The notes below the pieces were generated by a model, which searched no databases, had not been told where the DNA came from, and worked only from the letters and a program-made list of their open reading frames with translations. This document shows, one piece after another, positions 7,667-15,648 of a DNA stretch of 22,735 bases. A program made the position numbers and the translations under genes. Source of the stretch: CAYOPZ01 sp964406005 (GTDB lineage: Bacteria; Bacteroidota; Bacteroidia; Bacteroidales; SM23-62); the NCBI GenBank assembly GCA_964406005.1, contig CAYOPZ010000045.1, positions 1-22,735 on the forward strand. Direction: 5' to 3'. Each line of letters opens with the position of its first letter. The stretch's first letter is position 1.

Positions 7667-9964
7667 TTACCGGAGTTTTGCTGCCACGGCCATCTGGCCC
7701 AGGGCGATCCCTCCGTCATTCACCGGTACCATTACGGGCACATAAACGGTAAAACCCTTCTCCCTGAGACGATTTTCAACCAGTGTGGAGAGAACCCTGT
7801 TCTGAAAAGTGCCTCCCGACAATGCTACTTTTTTTATACCGGATCCTTTGCTTATGCGAAGCACGACCTTCATGACCAGATCGGCGATGGTATTGTGAAA
7901 GCGGCCTGAGATCAGTTCCGGGGCCGTTCCGTGCCGGATATCCTCTGCAATGTTCCGGATCATGGGCCTGACATCCACAGCGTCGCCCGGGACATACGGG
8001 TACGGATCCCCCAAGTTCCGGGCGGCGATACCTTCCAGCCGCATCGGCGCTTCCGCATGAAACAGGGAGATCTTGCATATATCCAGCATGGCGGAAACGG
8101 CATCGAAAAGCCTTCCGGCACCGGACGTCAGGGGACAATTTATCCCTTCCTCAATGGCCCGGATCACCCCTTCCACATGCTGCATGTCCAGGGATCTCAG
8201 AAAGGGCAGGTCCAGTCCGGCCATATCCCGGCCATAGCTGGCATATAAACAGGCCACCGCCATTCTCCAGGGTTCCCGGACAGCCTTGTCTCCTCCGGGC
8301 ATAGGCATGTATTCGAGGTGAGAAATCCTCTCATATCCGGCAAGGTCACAGAGCAGGAATTCGCTTCCCCATATATGGTTGTCGTCTCCCAGCCCGGTTC
8401 CGTCAAAACTCACACCGATCACTTTTTCATCCAGGCCGTGCTCTGCCATGACCGAAGCGATATGTGCATGATGATGCTGAACGGGCACGGCAGGCAGTCC
8501 AAGTCCGACGGCGAACTGCGTGGAAAGGTAATCCGGATGCAGATCGTGGGCAACGAGCCCGGGTTCCATCCGGAAAGTTTTACTGTATCTTTGAAATGTC
8601 TCCCTGTAAAACGCATATGTTTCATAATTCTTCAGATCTCCTATGTGCTGGCTGAGTATCGCCTCGTTTCCCTTGCCCATGCAGAAACAATTGACAAGTT
8701 CCGCGCCGGCCGCAAATATTCCTTCCGTTTTAAGACTGAGCCGGACCGGATTGGGGACATAACCCCTGGAACGCCTGAGTATCCTGTGCTGCCCGTTCAC
8801 CACCATGGAAACCGAATCGTCCGTCCGGTTCCGTATATCCCTGTTATAGTGCAGTACGGCATCAGATATTGGTCCCAGCACTTCCTCAGCTTTACTGTTA
8901 TCAGTGATGATGGGTTCTTCCGAGAGGTTGCCGCTGGTCATCACAACGGCAGGGGTATTTAGTTTCTCAAACAACAGGTAATGAAAGGGCATGTAGGGAA
9001 GCATGGCCCCGATGGTCGGGAAGCCGTTCGACACGCCGGGTGCAAGCCTCCTTTTTTCCCGGGCTATAACGATCGGCCTTTTCCATGAGGTCAGCAGTTC
9101 AATCTCCTGCTCTCCCAGTTCACAATACTCAATCGCCCTGTCAAGGCCTGCGAACATGACTGCAAAAGGTTTGCCTTCCCTGTGTTTCGACTCCCGCAGC
9201 CTGCCGACAGCTTCCTGGTCCAGGGCGTTGCATGCGAGAAAGAATCCCCCAAGCCCCTTCACCGCAACTGTTTTCCCGGCTTCTATCAGGGAAGCAGTCC
9301 CTGACAGTATACCGGCAATCTGTGTGGTTCTCTTCTCCCCTTTCACCAGGGTATATTCCGGACCGCAACGGGAGCAGGCTACCGGTTGTGCGTGAAACCT
9401 CCTGTCTTCCATATCCTCATATTCCTTCCTGCATGAATCACACATGGCAAATTTTTTCATCGTGGTATTGCTGCGGTCGTATGGAAGTTCCTCAACAATG
9501 GTGAACCTGGGACCGCAGTTCGTGCAGTTCACAAACGGGTAGTCGATCCGTCCCGGCTGTTGTTTCATGTCGCTGAGACAGTCCCTGCAGACAGCTATAT
9601 CCGGGCTGATCCGGGTGATGGCTTCCGACAGGTTCTCGCTGCCGGTGATCCTGAAGTCTTTGAATGCCTCATGTGCCACGACATCGCACTCCACCGACTC
9701 GATCCGGGAAACCGGAGGCGCCTGTGCACGGATTTCACGGATAAATTCTTTCAGTGTTTCCTCCCCGGCATTCACACGAACCTGCAGGCTGACGTTCGTA
9801 TTGTTCACCCATCCGTGCAGGTTGAACTGCCTGGCAATGCGGTATACCAGGGGCCGGAATCCGACCCCCTGTACCAATCCGGTAATGGTTATTTGATATG
9901 TCCTCAATATGCCTTTCGGATCTTTTTCCCTGTAAAATTGGAATAAAAATGCGTCTTCTGCCAA
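7667..9964 (-). CDS. hypF: Carbamoyltransferase HypF (hydrogenase cyanide ligand synthesis)
   Basis: HypF uses carbamoyl phosphate and ATP to carbamoylate HypE, supplying the CN ligands of the NiFe centre. The 765-residue length and all domains are canonical. There is an acylphosphatase domain with ITGLVQGVGFRPLVYRIA at about 26-43. Two zinc-finger-like units with CRDCLSDM, CTNCGPRFT, CDSCRKEY and CSRCGP span about 125-205. A YrdC-like domain contains VKGLGGFFLACNA, LRESKHREGKPFAVM and MTSGNLSEEP. The C-terminal Kae1-like carbamoyltransferase has HHHAHIASVMAEH, GVSFDGTGLGDD and ALSGGTFQN. The start is 11 bases after the rex stop codon, so rex and hypF probably form one transcript. The first 20 residues precede the usual family start, but no other ATG is available there. 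HypC, HypD and HypE, its partners, are not in the window. Confidence 0.96.
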   Translation of the reverse strand: MAEDAFLFQFYREKDPKGILRTYQITITGLVQGVGFRPLVYRIARQFNLHGWVNNTNVSLQVRVNAGEETLKEFIREIRAQAPPVSRIESVECDVVAHEAFKDFRITGSENLSEAITRISPDIAVCRDCLSDMKQQPGRIDYPFVNCTNCGPRFTIVEELPYDRSNTTMKKFAMCDSCRKEYEDMEDRRFHAQPVACSRCGPEYTLVKGEKRTTQIAGILSGTASLIEAGKTVAVKGLGGFFLACNALDQEAVGRLRESKHREGKPFAVMFAGLDRAIEYCELGEQEIELLTSWKRPIVIAREKRRLAPGVSNGFPTIGAMLPYMPFHYLLFEKLNTPAVVMTSGNLSEEPIITDNSKAEEVLGPISDAVLHYNRDIRNRTDDSVSMVVNGQHRILRRSRGYVPNPVRLSLKTEGIFAAGAELVNCFCMGKGNEAILSQHIGDLKNYETYAFYRETFQRYSKTFRMEPGLVAHDLHPDYLSTQFAVGLGLPAVPVQHHHAHIASVMAEHGLDEKVIGVSFDGTGLGDDNHIWGSEFLLCDLAGYERISHLEYMPMPGGDKAVREPWRMAVACLYASYGRDMAGLDLPFLRSLDMQHVEGVIRAIEEGINCPLTSGAGRLFDAVSAMLDICKISLFHAEAPMRLEGIAARNLGDPYPYVPGDAVDVRPMIRNIAEDIRHGTAPELISGRFHNTIADLVMKVVLRISKGSGIKKVALSGGTFQNRVLSTLVENRLREKGFTVYVPVMVPVNDGGIALGQMAVAAKLR

Positions 9965-9975
9965 TCTGCCGGGAT

Positions 9976-10626
9976 TTAACCATCCATCTTTTTGAGGGTT
10001 TTGTAAATCAGGTATTCCAGCTCATGGCTGATGCAGATGGTATTGATCGTGACATGTGAAGGCACCTTCAGGTGAATGGGCGCAAAGCACAGGATCCCCC
10101 TGATCCCCGCATCGACAAGCCGGGTGCACACCTCCTGTGAAGCCTGCATGGGAACGGCCAGAACGGCAGTGATTACGCCCAGGTCCCTGACCACTTCTTC
10201 CAGTTTATCAATGTGGTACACCGGGATATCATGCTTTTTTTTGTATTTGGCCGGATCAATGTCAAAGCCTGCAACAATCTGTATCATGTTCCTGCTGAAT
10301 CCGCGGTATTTCAGTACCGCTTTCCCAATATTACCCAGTCCGACCAGGATGACCCTTTGCAGTTCATCTTTCCGGAATATCCCGTTTATTGTGAATAAAA
10401 GCTCATTAATATTATAACCGCCCTTGCGCTTGCCCTTGATCCCGAACTGGGAAAAATCCTTCCTCACCTGCTCGGGCGTGACACCGATTTCCCTGCCAAG
10501 ATTATAGGAATAAACGGTATCGAAACCCATGTCCTGCATCCTTATAAGAACGATCCTGTATCTCAGCAGGCGTATAATGTTTTTCCCAACATTCATAGGT
10601 GTTTTATGTGGTGAGACCAAATTCAT
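9976..10626 (-). CDS. rex: Redox-sensing transcriptional repressor Rex
   Basis: Rex is a homodimeric repressor that leaves DNA when NADH rises relative to NAD+. The 216-residue protein has an N-terminal winged helix in which REIGVTPEQVRKDFSQFG corresponds to the recognition region (about 46-63), followed by KGGYNI. A Rossmann domain follows with ILVGLGNIGKA (starting near 93) for NAD(H) and then the typical GIRGILCFAP.HL.VP segment. The C-terminal helix swaps between subunits in known Rex proteins. An internal ATG at residue 11 is also possible, but the longer start keeps the usual length. It lies upstream of hypF on the same strand and is divergent from the hdr/mvh operon. The shared intergenic region has an 18-bp Rex operator candidate, which makes that operon and possibly rex itself likely targets. 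Confidence 0.95.
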   Translation of the reverse strand: MNLVSPHKTPMNVGKNIIRLLRYRIVLIRMQDMGFDTVYSYNLGREIGVTPEQVRKDFSQFGIKGKRKGGYNINELLFTINGIFRKDELQRVILVGLGNIGKAVLKYRGFSRNMIQIVAGFDIDPAKYKKKHDIPVYHIDKLEEVVRDLGVITAVLAVPMQASQEVCTRLVDAGIRGILCFAPIHLKVPSHVTINTICISHELEYLIYKTLKKMDG

Positions 10627-10665
10627 TAAACGACTTTTCCCGCCTCATTGTCCGTTCTGAAACCG

Positions 10666-10681
10666 CAGGATCTCCATCCTG
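10666..10681. other. Small hairpin in the rex 5' region
   Basis: A perfect 6-bp stem, CAGGAT and ATCCTG with a CTCC loop, lies 40 bases upstream of rex. It would fall within the rex leader if transcription starts further upstream. Its role is unknown and it could be chance. Confidence 0.25.
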
Positions 10682-10699
10682 TTTGAGACCTTCCGAAAC

Positions 10700-10789
10700 T
10701 ATCTTTACTTAATTTAATTTTAAATAAAGATACTGACCGGATAATATGCTGTAAAATATATCCAACTAAAGATAAAAAAATTATCTTTA
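10700..10789. repeat. Cluster of four TATCTTTA/TAAAGATA octamers forming two inverted repeats
   Basis: Copies are TATCTTTA at 10700-10707, TAAAGATA at 10725-10732, TAAAGATA at 10767-10774 and TATCTTTA at 10782-10789. The first two form an inverted repeat with a 17-base gap. The last two extend to 9-bp arms (10767-10775 and 10781-10789) around five A residues. The final copy abuts the Rex operator candidate. The octamer also matches 7 of 8 positions of TAnnTTTG, so some copies could be -7 elements for rex (minus) or the hdr operon (plus). An unidentified dimeric regulator is the alternative reading. Confidence 0.6.
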
Positions 10790-10807
10790 TTGTGAATTAA
10801 GTAACAA
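10790..10807. promoter_or_regulatory. rex: Candidate Rex operator of the hdr/mvh operon
   Basis: TTGTGAATTAAGTAACAA has the length, 7-4-7 layout and half sites of Rex operators (consensus TTGTGAAnnnnTTCACAA). The left half is perfect and the right half matches 5 of 7. It lies between rex and the first hdr gene, 94 bases before the latter's ATG and directly downstream of a TATCTTTA that could serve as a -7 element. A repressor here would block transcription start. Confidence 0.65.
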
Positions 10808-10901
10808 TATATTTCTGATCATTCCATGATGATTCACATTAATGGCATGATTGTTCTTTACATTTCACAACAACTGACCGAATTTACAAAAACCTCTAAA
10901 C
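10808..10901 (+). promoter_or_regulatory. Leader/promoter region of the hdr/mvh operon
   Basis: This AT-rich stretch has two 7-of-8 matches to TAnnTTTG, TATATTTC (10808-10815) and TACATTTC (10859-10866), neither with a well-spaced TTG. It also contains a short inverted repeat, ATCAT and ATGAT around TCC (10818-10830), and Rex-like half sites TTCACAT (10833-10839) and TTCACAA (10864-10870). No Shine-Dalgarno sequence precedes the ATG. The transcription start cannot be fixed from sequence alone. Confidence 0.35.
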
Positions 10902-12722
10902 ATGAGCAATGCAGCCAAAACGGGTGTTTATTTCTGCAAGCATTTGAATGGGCATCCGGATTCCTTACAACTCAGTGACCTGTATTCCTTTGCTCAGGGT
11001 ATGGCGGAAGTGGCCCACATCTGGCGGTCTGAAGACATGGATCTGATGGACCACATGAAGATGGCCGCTGTGATCCGTGAAAAGGGGATAGACCGTATCG
11101 TGCTGGCCGGCGGCAGACCCGGGTTTGTCAAATCCATGTTTGCCAAAGCCATGGTGGCAGCGGATAAGGATCCCTCGCAGATCACAGCTGTGAGCTTCAG
11201 CGAACATAACGCAACCCGGGAAAGGGATACGGAACTTGCCAGGGCCATTCTCGCCTGCGGTATCCTGGATGTACCGTTCGAACTGGCGGCCGTCCCGCAG
11301 GACGTGGATGTAAATCCCGACACGGTCGTGATCGGAGGCGGGATAGCTGGCATACAGGCGGCCCTCGAGATAGCCAATGCCGGTAAGAAGGTGTACCTTG
11401 TGGAACGCACGGGAACCATCGGCGGGCACATGGCCATGTTCGACAAGACATTCCCGACACTGGACTGTGCGGCCTGTATCCTTACCCCGAAAATGGTGGA
11501 AGTGGGCCAGCATCCCAACATCGAACTGATGACCTATTGCGAGGTCGAAGGGGTATCGGGAACAGCCGGTGATTACACGGTCAGGGTACTGAAAAAGGCG
11601 CGCCGTGTCAACCTGGCCACCTGCATAGGCTGCGGCACCTGTTCCGAAAAATGCCCGGCCAAGGCACCCAGTGAGTTCGACAACGGGACAACGCTTCGCA
11701 AGGCCATATACATCCCCTTCCCCCAGGCGGTACCCAACAAGTACCTGGTCGACGCGGAAAGCTGCACCTATGTCCTGAAGGGCAAGTGCGGCGTGTGTGT
11801 TAAATTCTGCCCGGTCGAGAACTGCATCAACCTTGACGAGAAGGATGAAACGGTAGAGGTCCGGGCGGGCAATATCATTGTGGCAACCGGTTTCCGGACT
11901 TTCGATCCGAAACGGGCGGAGCAATTCGGTTACGGGAAGCTTCCGAACGTGGTGACCTCGCTCGAATTCGAAAGGCTGGTGAATGCAGCCGGACCCACAG
12001 GTGGTTTAATAAAATTCAGGTCACAGGACAAAAAGGGGAACTGGATATTCACCCCGGAGAGCGGGGAGCCCAAAAGCGTTGCCCTTATACATTGCGTGGG
12101 AAGCAGGGATCAGAATTACAACCAGTACTGCTCACGGGTATGCTGTATGTACTCCCTGAAACTGGCACACCTCATCAAGGAAAAAATTCCCGAAGCAGCC
12201 GTTTACGAGTACTACATCGACATGAGGGCATTCGGCAAGGGATATGAGGAATTCTCGGAACGGATCAAGGAAGAGGGTGTGCATCTGATCCGTGGCCGGA
12301 CGGCCAGGGTGGAAGGCTCGAACGGACAATTGCTTGTAAGAAGCGAAGATATATACGAGGAAAGGATACTTGAACAGAAGGTGGATATGGTTGTGCTGGC
12401 CGTAGGACTGGAAGCAAGGCCGGACGCCGGAAAAGTAGCAGGAATGTGCGGCATTGACCAGGGGGAAGAAGGCTGGTTCGTGGAATCCAATTACCTGAGC
12501 GACCCGGTTTCGACAAATACCGGAGGGATCTTCATCGCGGGTGCCTGCCAGGGGCCCAAGGATATCCCCGATACGGTGGCACAGGCTTCCGCTGCCGCAT
12601 CAAGAGTCCTGCAGAGCACCCTCAAGGGCAGGATCAGGCAGGGGATAGTGAATCTGCCGCCCGATAAGATCATAGAAAATGCCAGAGAAATCTCACCCTT
12701 AAAAACGGAGGTATCATCATGA
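10902..12722 (+). CDS. hdrA: HdrA-like FAD/iron-sulfur subunit with inserted ferredoxin domain (QmoA/HdrA type)
   Basis: This 606-residue flavoprotein is related to HdrA of heterodisulfide reductase and to QmoA/B. It has the FAD-binding GGGIAG at 145-150 and the HdrA signature LDCAACILTPKM at 187-198. The inserted ferredoxin domain has two [4Fe-4S] motifs (Cys241, 244, 247, 251 and Cys288, 296, 299, 303). The unusual cluster-binding region is Cys398 in CVGSRD plus Cys410, 414 and 415 in YCSRVCC. The N-terminal domain (1-135) is degenerate: of the cysteines seen there in HdrA proteins only Cys12 remains, and CSP is replaced by AGGRPG. The usual C-terminal two-cluster ferredoxin domain is missing. 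Both lost parts are present in the other HdrA-like protein of the operon (13880-15616). It is the first gene of the operon and overlaps the next by ATGA. A role in electron transfer between hydrogenase, ferredoxin and quinone is inferred. Confidence 0.9.
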   Translation: MSNAAKTGVYFCKHLNGHPDSLQLSDLYSFAQGMAEVAHIWRSEDMDLMDHMKMAAVIREKGIDRIVLAGGRPGFVKSMFAKAMVAADKDPSQITAVSFSEHNATRERDTELARAILACGILDVPFELAAVPQDVDVNPDTVVIGGGIAGIQAALEIANAGKKVYLVERTGTIGGHMAMFDKTFPTLDCAACILTPKMVEVGQHPNIELMTYCEVEGVSGTAGDYTVRVLKKARRVNLATCIGCGTCSEKCPAKAPSEFDNGTTLRKAIYIPFPQAVPNKYLVDAESCTYVLKGKCGVCVKFCPVENCINLDEKDETVEVRAGNIIVATGFRTFDPKRAEQFGYGKLPNVVTSLEFERLVNAAGPTGGLIKFRSQDKKGNWIFTPESGEPKSVALIHCVGSRDQNYNQYCSRVCCMYSLKLAHLIKEKIPEAAVYEYYIDMRAFGKGYEEFSERIKEEGVHLIRGRTARVEGSNGQLLVRSEDIYEERILEQKVDMVVLAVGLEARPDAGKVAGMCGIDQGEEGWFVESNYLSDPVSTNTGGIFIAGACQGPKDIPDTVAQASAAASRVLQSTLKGRIRQGIVNLPPDKIIENAREISPLKTEVSS

Positions 12723-13867
12723 GTACGAGAATAGATCCTCAATTCAGCAAGAAACTTGAGAAGTACGGCAAGGCGGACTGGAACGAATGCTACCATTGCG
12801 GGAATTGTACCGCCATCTGTCCTCTGACCGAGAACGGCTTTCTATTCCCGAGAAAAGGGATCAGGGCCATGCAGATGGGCCTGAAAAACAAGCTGGCGAG
12901 CTACGTCGACCCCTGGCTCTGTTATTATTGCGGTGAATGTACGGATACCTGCCCGCGCGATGCAAAACCGGGAGAACTGATGATGACGCTGCGGCGGTAT
13001 CTCACAGCCGTGTATGACTGGACAGGATTGTCCGGAGCGCTTTACAGGTCGTTCTGGGCGCATCTTTCCGTTATGCTTCTGCTTTCCCTTTCGGTAATTG
13101 CCGCATTTGTCGCCTTTGCCGATTTCAGCATACCTGCCACAGCAGAGGGGATCGTAGAGATCAATGCATTCGCGCCTTCACAGCTGATCTCGGAAATCGA
13201 CCATATCCTTCTGCTGACCCTCTCCTTTTTCCTGGTTACCAACCTGATCAATATGTTCGTCAAGGTCATTATCCAGGATAAAAGCGTAAGGGTGCCCCTA
13301 TACCTGTATGTTGTAAAGGTATGGGAAGCCATCTGGCACTTTTTTACACAGGCGCGTTTATTAAAATGCGAAGAAAAAAGACTCTACTGGTTCCTTCACT
13401 GGTTCCTGATGAGCTCTTATATGATGATGTTCGTCTTCATCATATTCTTCCTCGACTGGTTCCAGACCGATACGGTGCATCCGTGGTACCATCCGCAGCG
13501 CATACTCGGATACTATGTGACGGCCGGCCTTATTGCCGGCTCAGTGTATTTTCTCTGGGGAAGGATCAAAAAGGCAAAAACGATCTTCAAATTTTCCCAT
13601 CACTCGGATTATATTTTCGTGATCCTTTTGTTCCTTATCGCCTTTACAGGTATCCTGACGCATATATTCCGGCTCAGCGGAATGGCGCAGGCTACCTACA
13701 TATCGTATGTTACGCACCTGGCTTGCGAGGTTCCGATGGTTGTCACATTCGTGGCTTTCTCAAAATGGTCCCACCTGGCCTACCGGCCCATGGGACTCTT
13801 CTTTGCGAACCTTAAAAATGCGGCTTTACAAAAGCAGTACAATACGCAATTGGCTCCGGCTGCCTAA
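12719..13867 (+). CDS. qmoC: QmoC-like membrane subunit: HdrC domain fused to cytochrome b domain
   Basis: This 382-residue fusion begins with an HdrC-type domain carrying two CxxCxxCxxxCP motifs (Cys24, 27, 30, 34 and Cys68, 71, 74, 78) for two [4Fe-4S] clusters. An HdrE/NarI-like membrane domain follows with about six hydrophobic segments, near 113-136, 160-185, 222-247, 263-281, 298-317 and 329-350. Candidate heme ligands in or near these segments are His115, 162, 227, 315, 333 and 352. The build matches QmoC, which passes electrons between a cytoplasmic flavoprotein complex and the quinone pool. No HdrB-type CCG domain is fused or adjacent. A GGAGGT ribosome binding site at 12707-12712 supports the start, which overlaps the preceding gene. 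I infer that it anchors the hydrogenase complex to the membrane and exchanges electrons with menaquinone. The direction of flow is not readable from sequence. Confidence 0.88.
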   Translation: MSTRIDPQFSKKLEKYGKADWNECYHCGNCTAICPLTENGFLFPRKGIRAMQMGLKNKLASYVDPWLCYYCGECTDTCPRDAKPGELMMTLRRYLTAVYDWTGLSGALYRSFWAHLSVMLLLSLSVIAAFVAFADFSIPATAEGIVEINAFAPSQLISEIDHILLLTLSFFLVTNLINMFVKVIIQDKSVRVPLYLYVVKVWEAIWHFFTQARLLKCEEKRLYWFLHWFLMSSYMMMFVFIIFFLDWFQTDTVHPWYHPQRILGYYVTAGLIAGSVYFLWGRIKKAKTIFKFSHHSDYIFVILLFLIAFTGILTHIFRLSGMAQATYISYVTHLACEVPMVVTFVAFSKWSHLAYRPMGLFFANLKNAALQKQYNTQLAPAA

Positions 13868-13879
13868 AAATCAATCACA

Positions 13880-15616
13880 ATGGAAGAAAAAAGAATAGGT
13901 GTATATGTTTGCTGGTGCGGCACCAACATTGCCAAAATGGTCGATGTGGAAGCCGTCGCCGGGGAAATGGGTAAACTGCCCAATGTAGCGGTTGCCAGGA
14001 ATTATAAATACATGTGTTCCGATCCGGGACAGGAACTGATCATCAATGACATCAAGGAGCATAACCTTGACAGGGTGGTTGTTGCCGCCTGTTCGCCGCG
14101 CATCCATGAGCTGACCTTCCGCAAGGCGCTCGAGAACGCAGGGCTGAATGCCTATATGTTCCAAATGGCCAATATACGGGAACAGGTATCCTGGGTGCAC
14201 GAGGACAGGGATGAAGCCACAAGGAAGGCCAAGGCGCTGGTTACCGCAGCGATAAGGAGGGTGGCTTATCATGAAGCGCTCGATAAAAGAAATGTCGAGG
14301 TCGATCCTGCAACCCTTGTGATCGGAGGAGGGATCAGCGGACTCACCGCCGCCCTTGAGATCGCAGATACGGGAAAAAAGGTATTCCTGCTTGAAAAGGA
14401 AGCGGAACTTGGCGGCCATACGGCACATATTGACCTGACCTTTCCTCATATGGTCCCTGCCGCACAGGTCATCGGGCCCAAAATCAAACGGGTGGAAAAC
14501 CATCCGCACATCGAAGTGATCAAGCAGGCCCGGATAGAGGAAATTTTCGGGTATGTGGGCAATTTTGAAGCAGAAGTGAAGTCCGGCTCGGGAGGAAAGG
14601 CAAAGAACATCAAATTCGGGAACATCATTGTCGCAACAGGCCTGAAACCCTTCGATCCCGGCTCTGTCAACCTGTACGGGTACGGAAAGCTTCCCAACGT
14701 GGTAACATCCGTGGAATTTGAAAATATGCTTCAGTCCGGCAGAATACTGACCAGCGAAGGCAGGGAACCCGGAAACATAGCCATCATCCACTGCGTGGGA
14801 AGCCGGAACAAGGACTACCATGAGTATTGTTCCAGGACCTGCTGCATGCTGGGACTCAAGTATGCAAACCAGCTGAGGACCGCGCTTCCGGGATCCAATA
14901 TCTACGAGATCTATGCAGACATGAGAAGTTTCGGAAAAGGCTGCGAAGAACTCTATGCGGAAACTTCAAAAAGAAACATAATGTTCCTGAATTTCGACCA
15001 GCGTGAGGACATTCCCCGGATCACCAGGTCTCATCCCGGGGACAGCAGCGAAATGGTGATCGAATTCAAGGAACGTTTGTCAAACACCCAGATCGAAGTG
15101 CCGGCAGATATGGTCATCCTGCTGGTGGGGATGGAAGCCCGGGAGGATGCCACGGAAACGGCTCATCATGTAGGGGTAAGCAAATGCGGTAATGATTTCT
15201 TTATTGAAAGACATCCCAAGCTCGATCCTGTTGCGACAACCACGGACGGCGTTTACATCGTGGGAAGCTGCCAGGGGCCCAAGGACATTACGGACTCGGT
15301 GGCACAGGCAAGAGCGGCCGCTTCACGTATACTTGCGAGCATTGCGCAGGGATCCGTGGAAGTGGAAGTAACCACTGCCGTTGTGAATGAGGATCTCTGC
15401 TGTGGCTGCCAGACCTGCGTTAATGTCTGCCCCTATACGGCCATAAGCTACGATGAGGAAAAAGACGTCTCCGTTGTCAATGAGATCCTCTGCAAGGGTT
15501 GCGGAACGTGCGGTTCGGCATGTCCGACCGGGGCCATCCGCAGCAGGCACTTTACCGACGAGCAGATACTCTCGCAGATCCAGGGTATGATGACCGCCGA
15601 ACTGACAGAAACTTAA
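13880..15616 (+). CDS. hdrA: HdrA-like FAD subunit with N-terminal cluster domain and C-terminal 2[4Fe-4S] ferredoxin (QmoB/HdrA type)
   Basis: This 578-residue HdrA paralogue complements the protein encoded at 10902-12722. Its N-terminal domain keeps the typical cysteines: CWCG at 11-14, Cys46 in MCSDPGQE and Cys71 in CSPRIHE. FAD binding is shown by GGGISG at 149-154. The central CVGSR (Cys305) and YCSRTCC (Cys317, 321, 322) motifs are kept. The LDCAACILTPKM signature has become PHMVPAAQVIGPKI, and the inserted ferredoxin domain is absent. The C-terminus has two [4Fe-4S] motifs (Cys507, 510, 513, 517 and Cys538, 541, 544, 548). With mvhD as the next gene, the pair resembles QmoB, in which HdrA-like and MvhD-like parts are fused. 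It probably receives electrons from MvhD and contains the ferredoxin exit or entry site, which is an inference from the HdrABC-MvhAGD architecture. Confidence 0.9.
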   Translation: MEEKRIGVYVCWCGTNIAKMVDVEAVAGEMGKLPNVAVARNYKYMCSDPGQELIINDIKEHNLDRVVVAACSPRIHELTFRKALENAGLNAYMFQMANIREQVSWVHEDRDEATRKAKALVTAAIRRVAYHEALDKRNVEVDPATLVIGGGISGLTAALEIADTGKKVFLLEKEAELGGHTAHIDLTFPHMVPAAQVIGPKIKRVENHPHIEVIKQARIEEIFGYVGNFEAEVKSGSGGKAKNIKFGNIIVATGLKPFDPGSVNLYGYGKLPNVVTSVEFENMLQSGRILTSEGREPGNIAIIHCVGSRNKDYHEYCSRTCCMLGLKYANQLRTALPGSNIYEIYADMRSFGKGCEELYAETSKRNIMFLNFDQREDIPRITRSHPGDSSEMVIEFKERLSNTQIEVPADMVILLVGMEAREDATETAHHVGVSKCGNDFFIERHPKLDPVATTTDGVYIVGSCQGPKDITDSVAQARAAASRILASIAQGSVEVEVTTAVVNEDLCCGCQTCVNVCPYTAISYDEEKDVSVVNEILCKGCGTCGSACPTGAIRSRHFTDEQILSQIQGMMTAELTET

Positions 15617-15648
15617 TCCTATGATCGATCAACGAAAACCGAAATATT

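Noticed and set aside
7658..7675. Terminator between the CBS gene and hypF
   Set aside because: Only a 4-bp CCGG stem with a mixed loop is present and it overlaps the hypF end; too weak to call.
10851..10870. Second Rex-like site, TTGTTC with TTCACAA
   Set aside because: The half sites are spaced two bases too far apart for the 18-bp Rex operator and the left half is poor, so it is noted only as half sites.
10965..11924. Long minus-strand reading frame (319 codons) opposite the first hdrA-like gene
   Set aside because: It is a shadow of a confidently assigned iron-sulfur flavoprotein gene and has no family-like motifs.
12719..13867. HdrB function within the membrane fusion protein
   Set aside because: Only HdrC-type CxxCxxCxxxCP motifs are present; no CCG motif typical of HdrB can be found.
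13871..14821. Long minus-strand reading frame (316 codons) opposite the second hdrA-like gene
   Set aside because: Antisense to a clear HdrA-like coding region; composition looks like a reverse-strand shadow.
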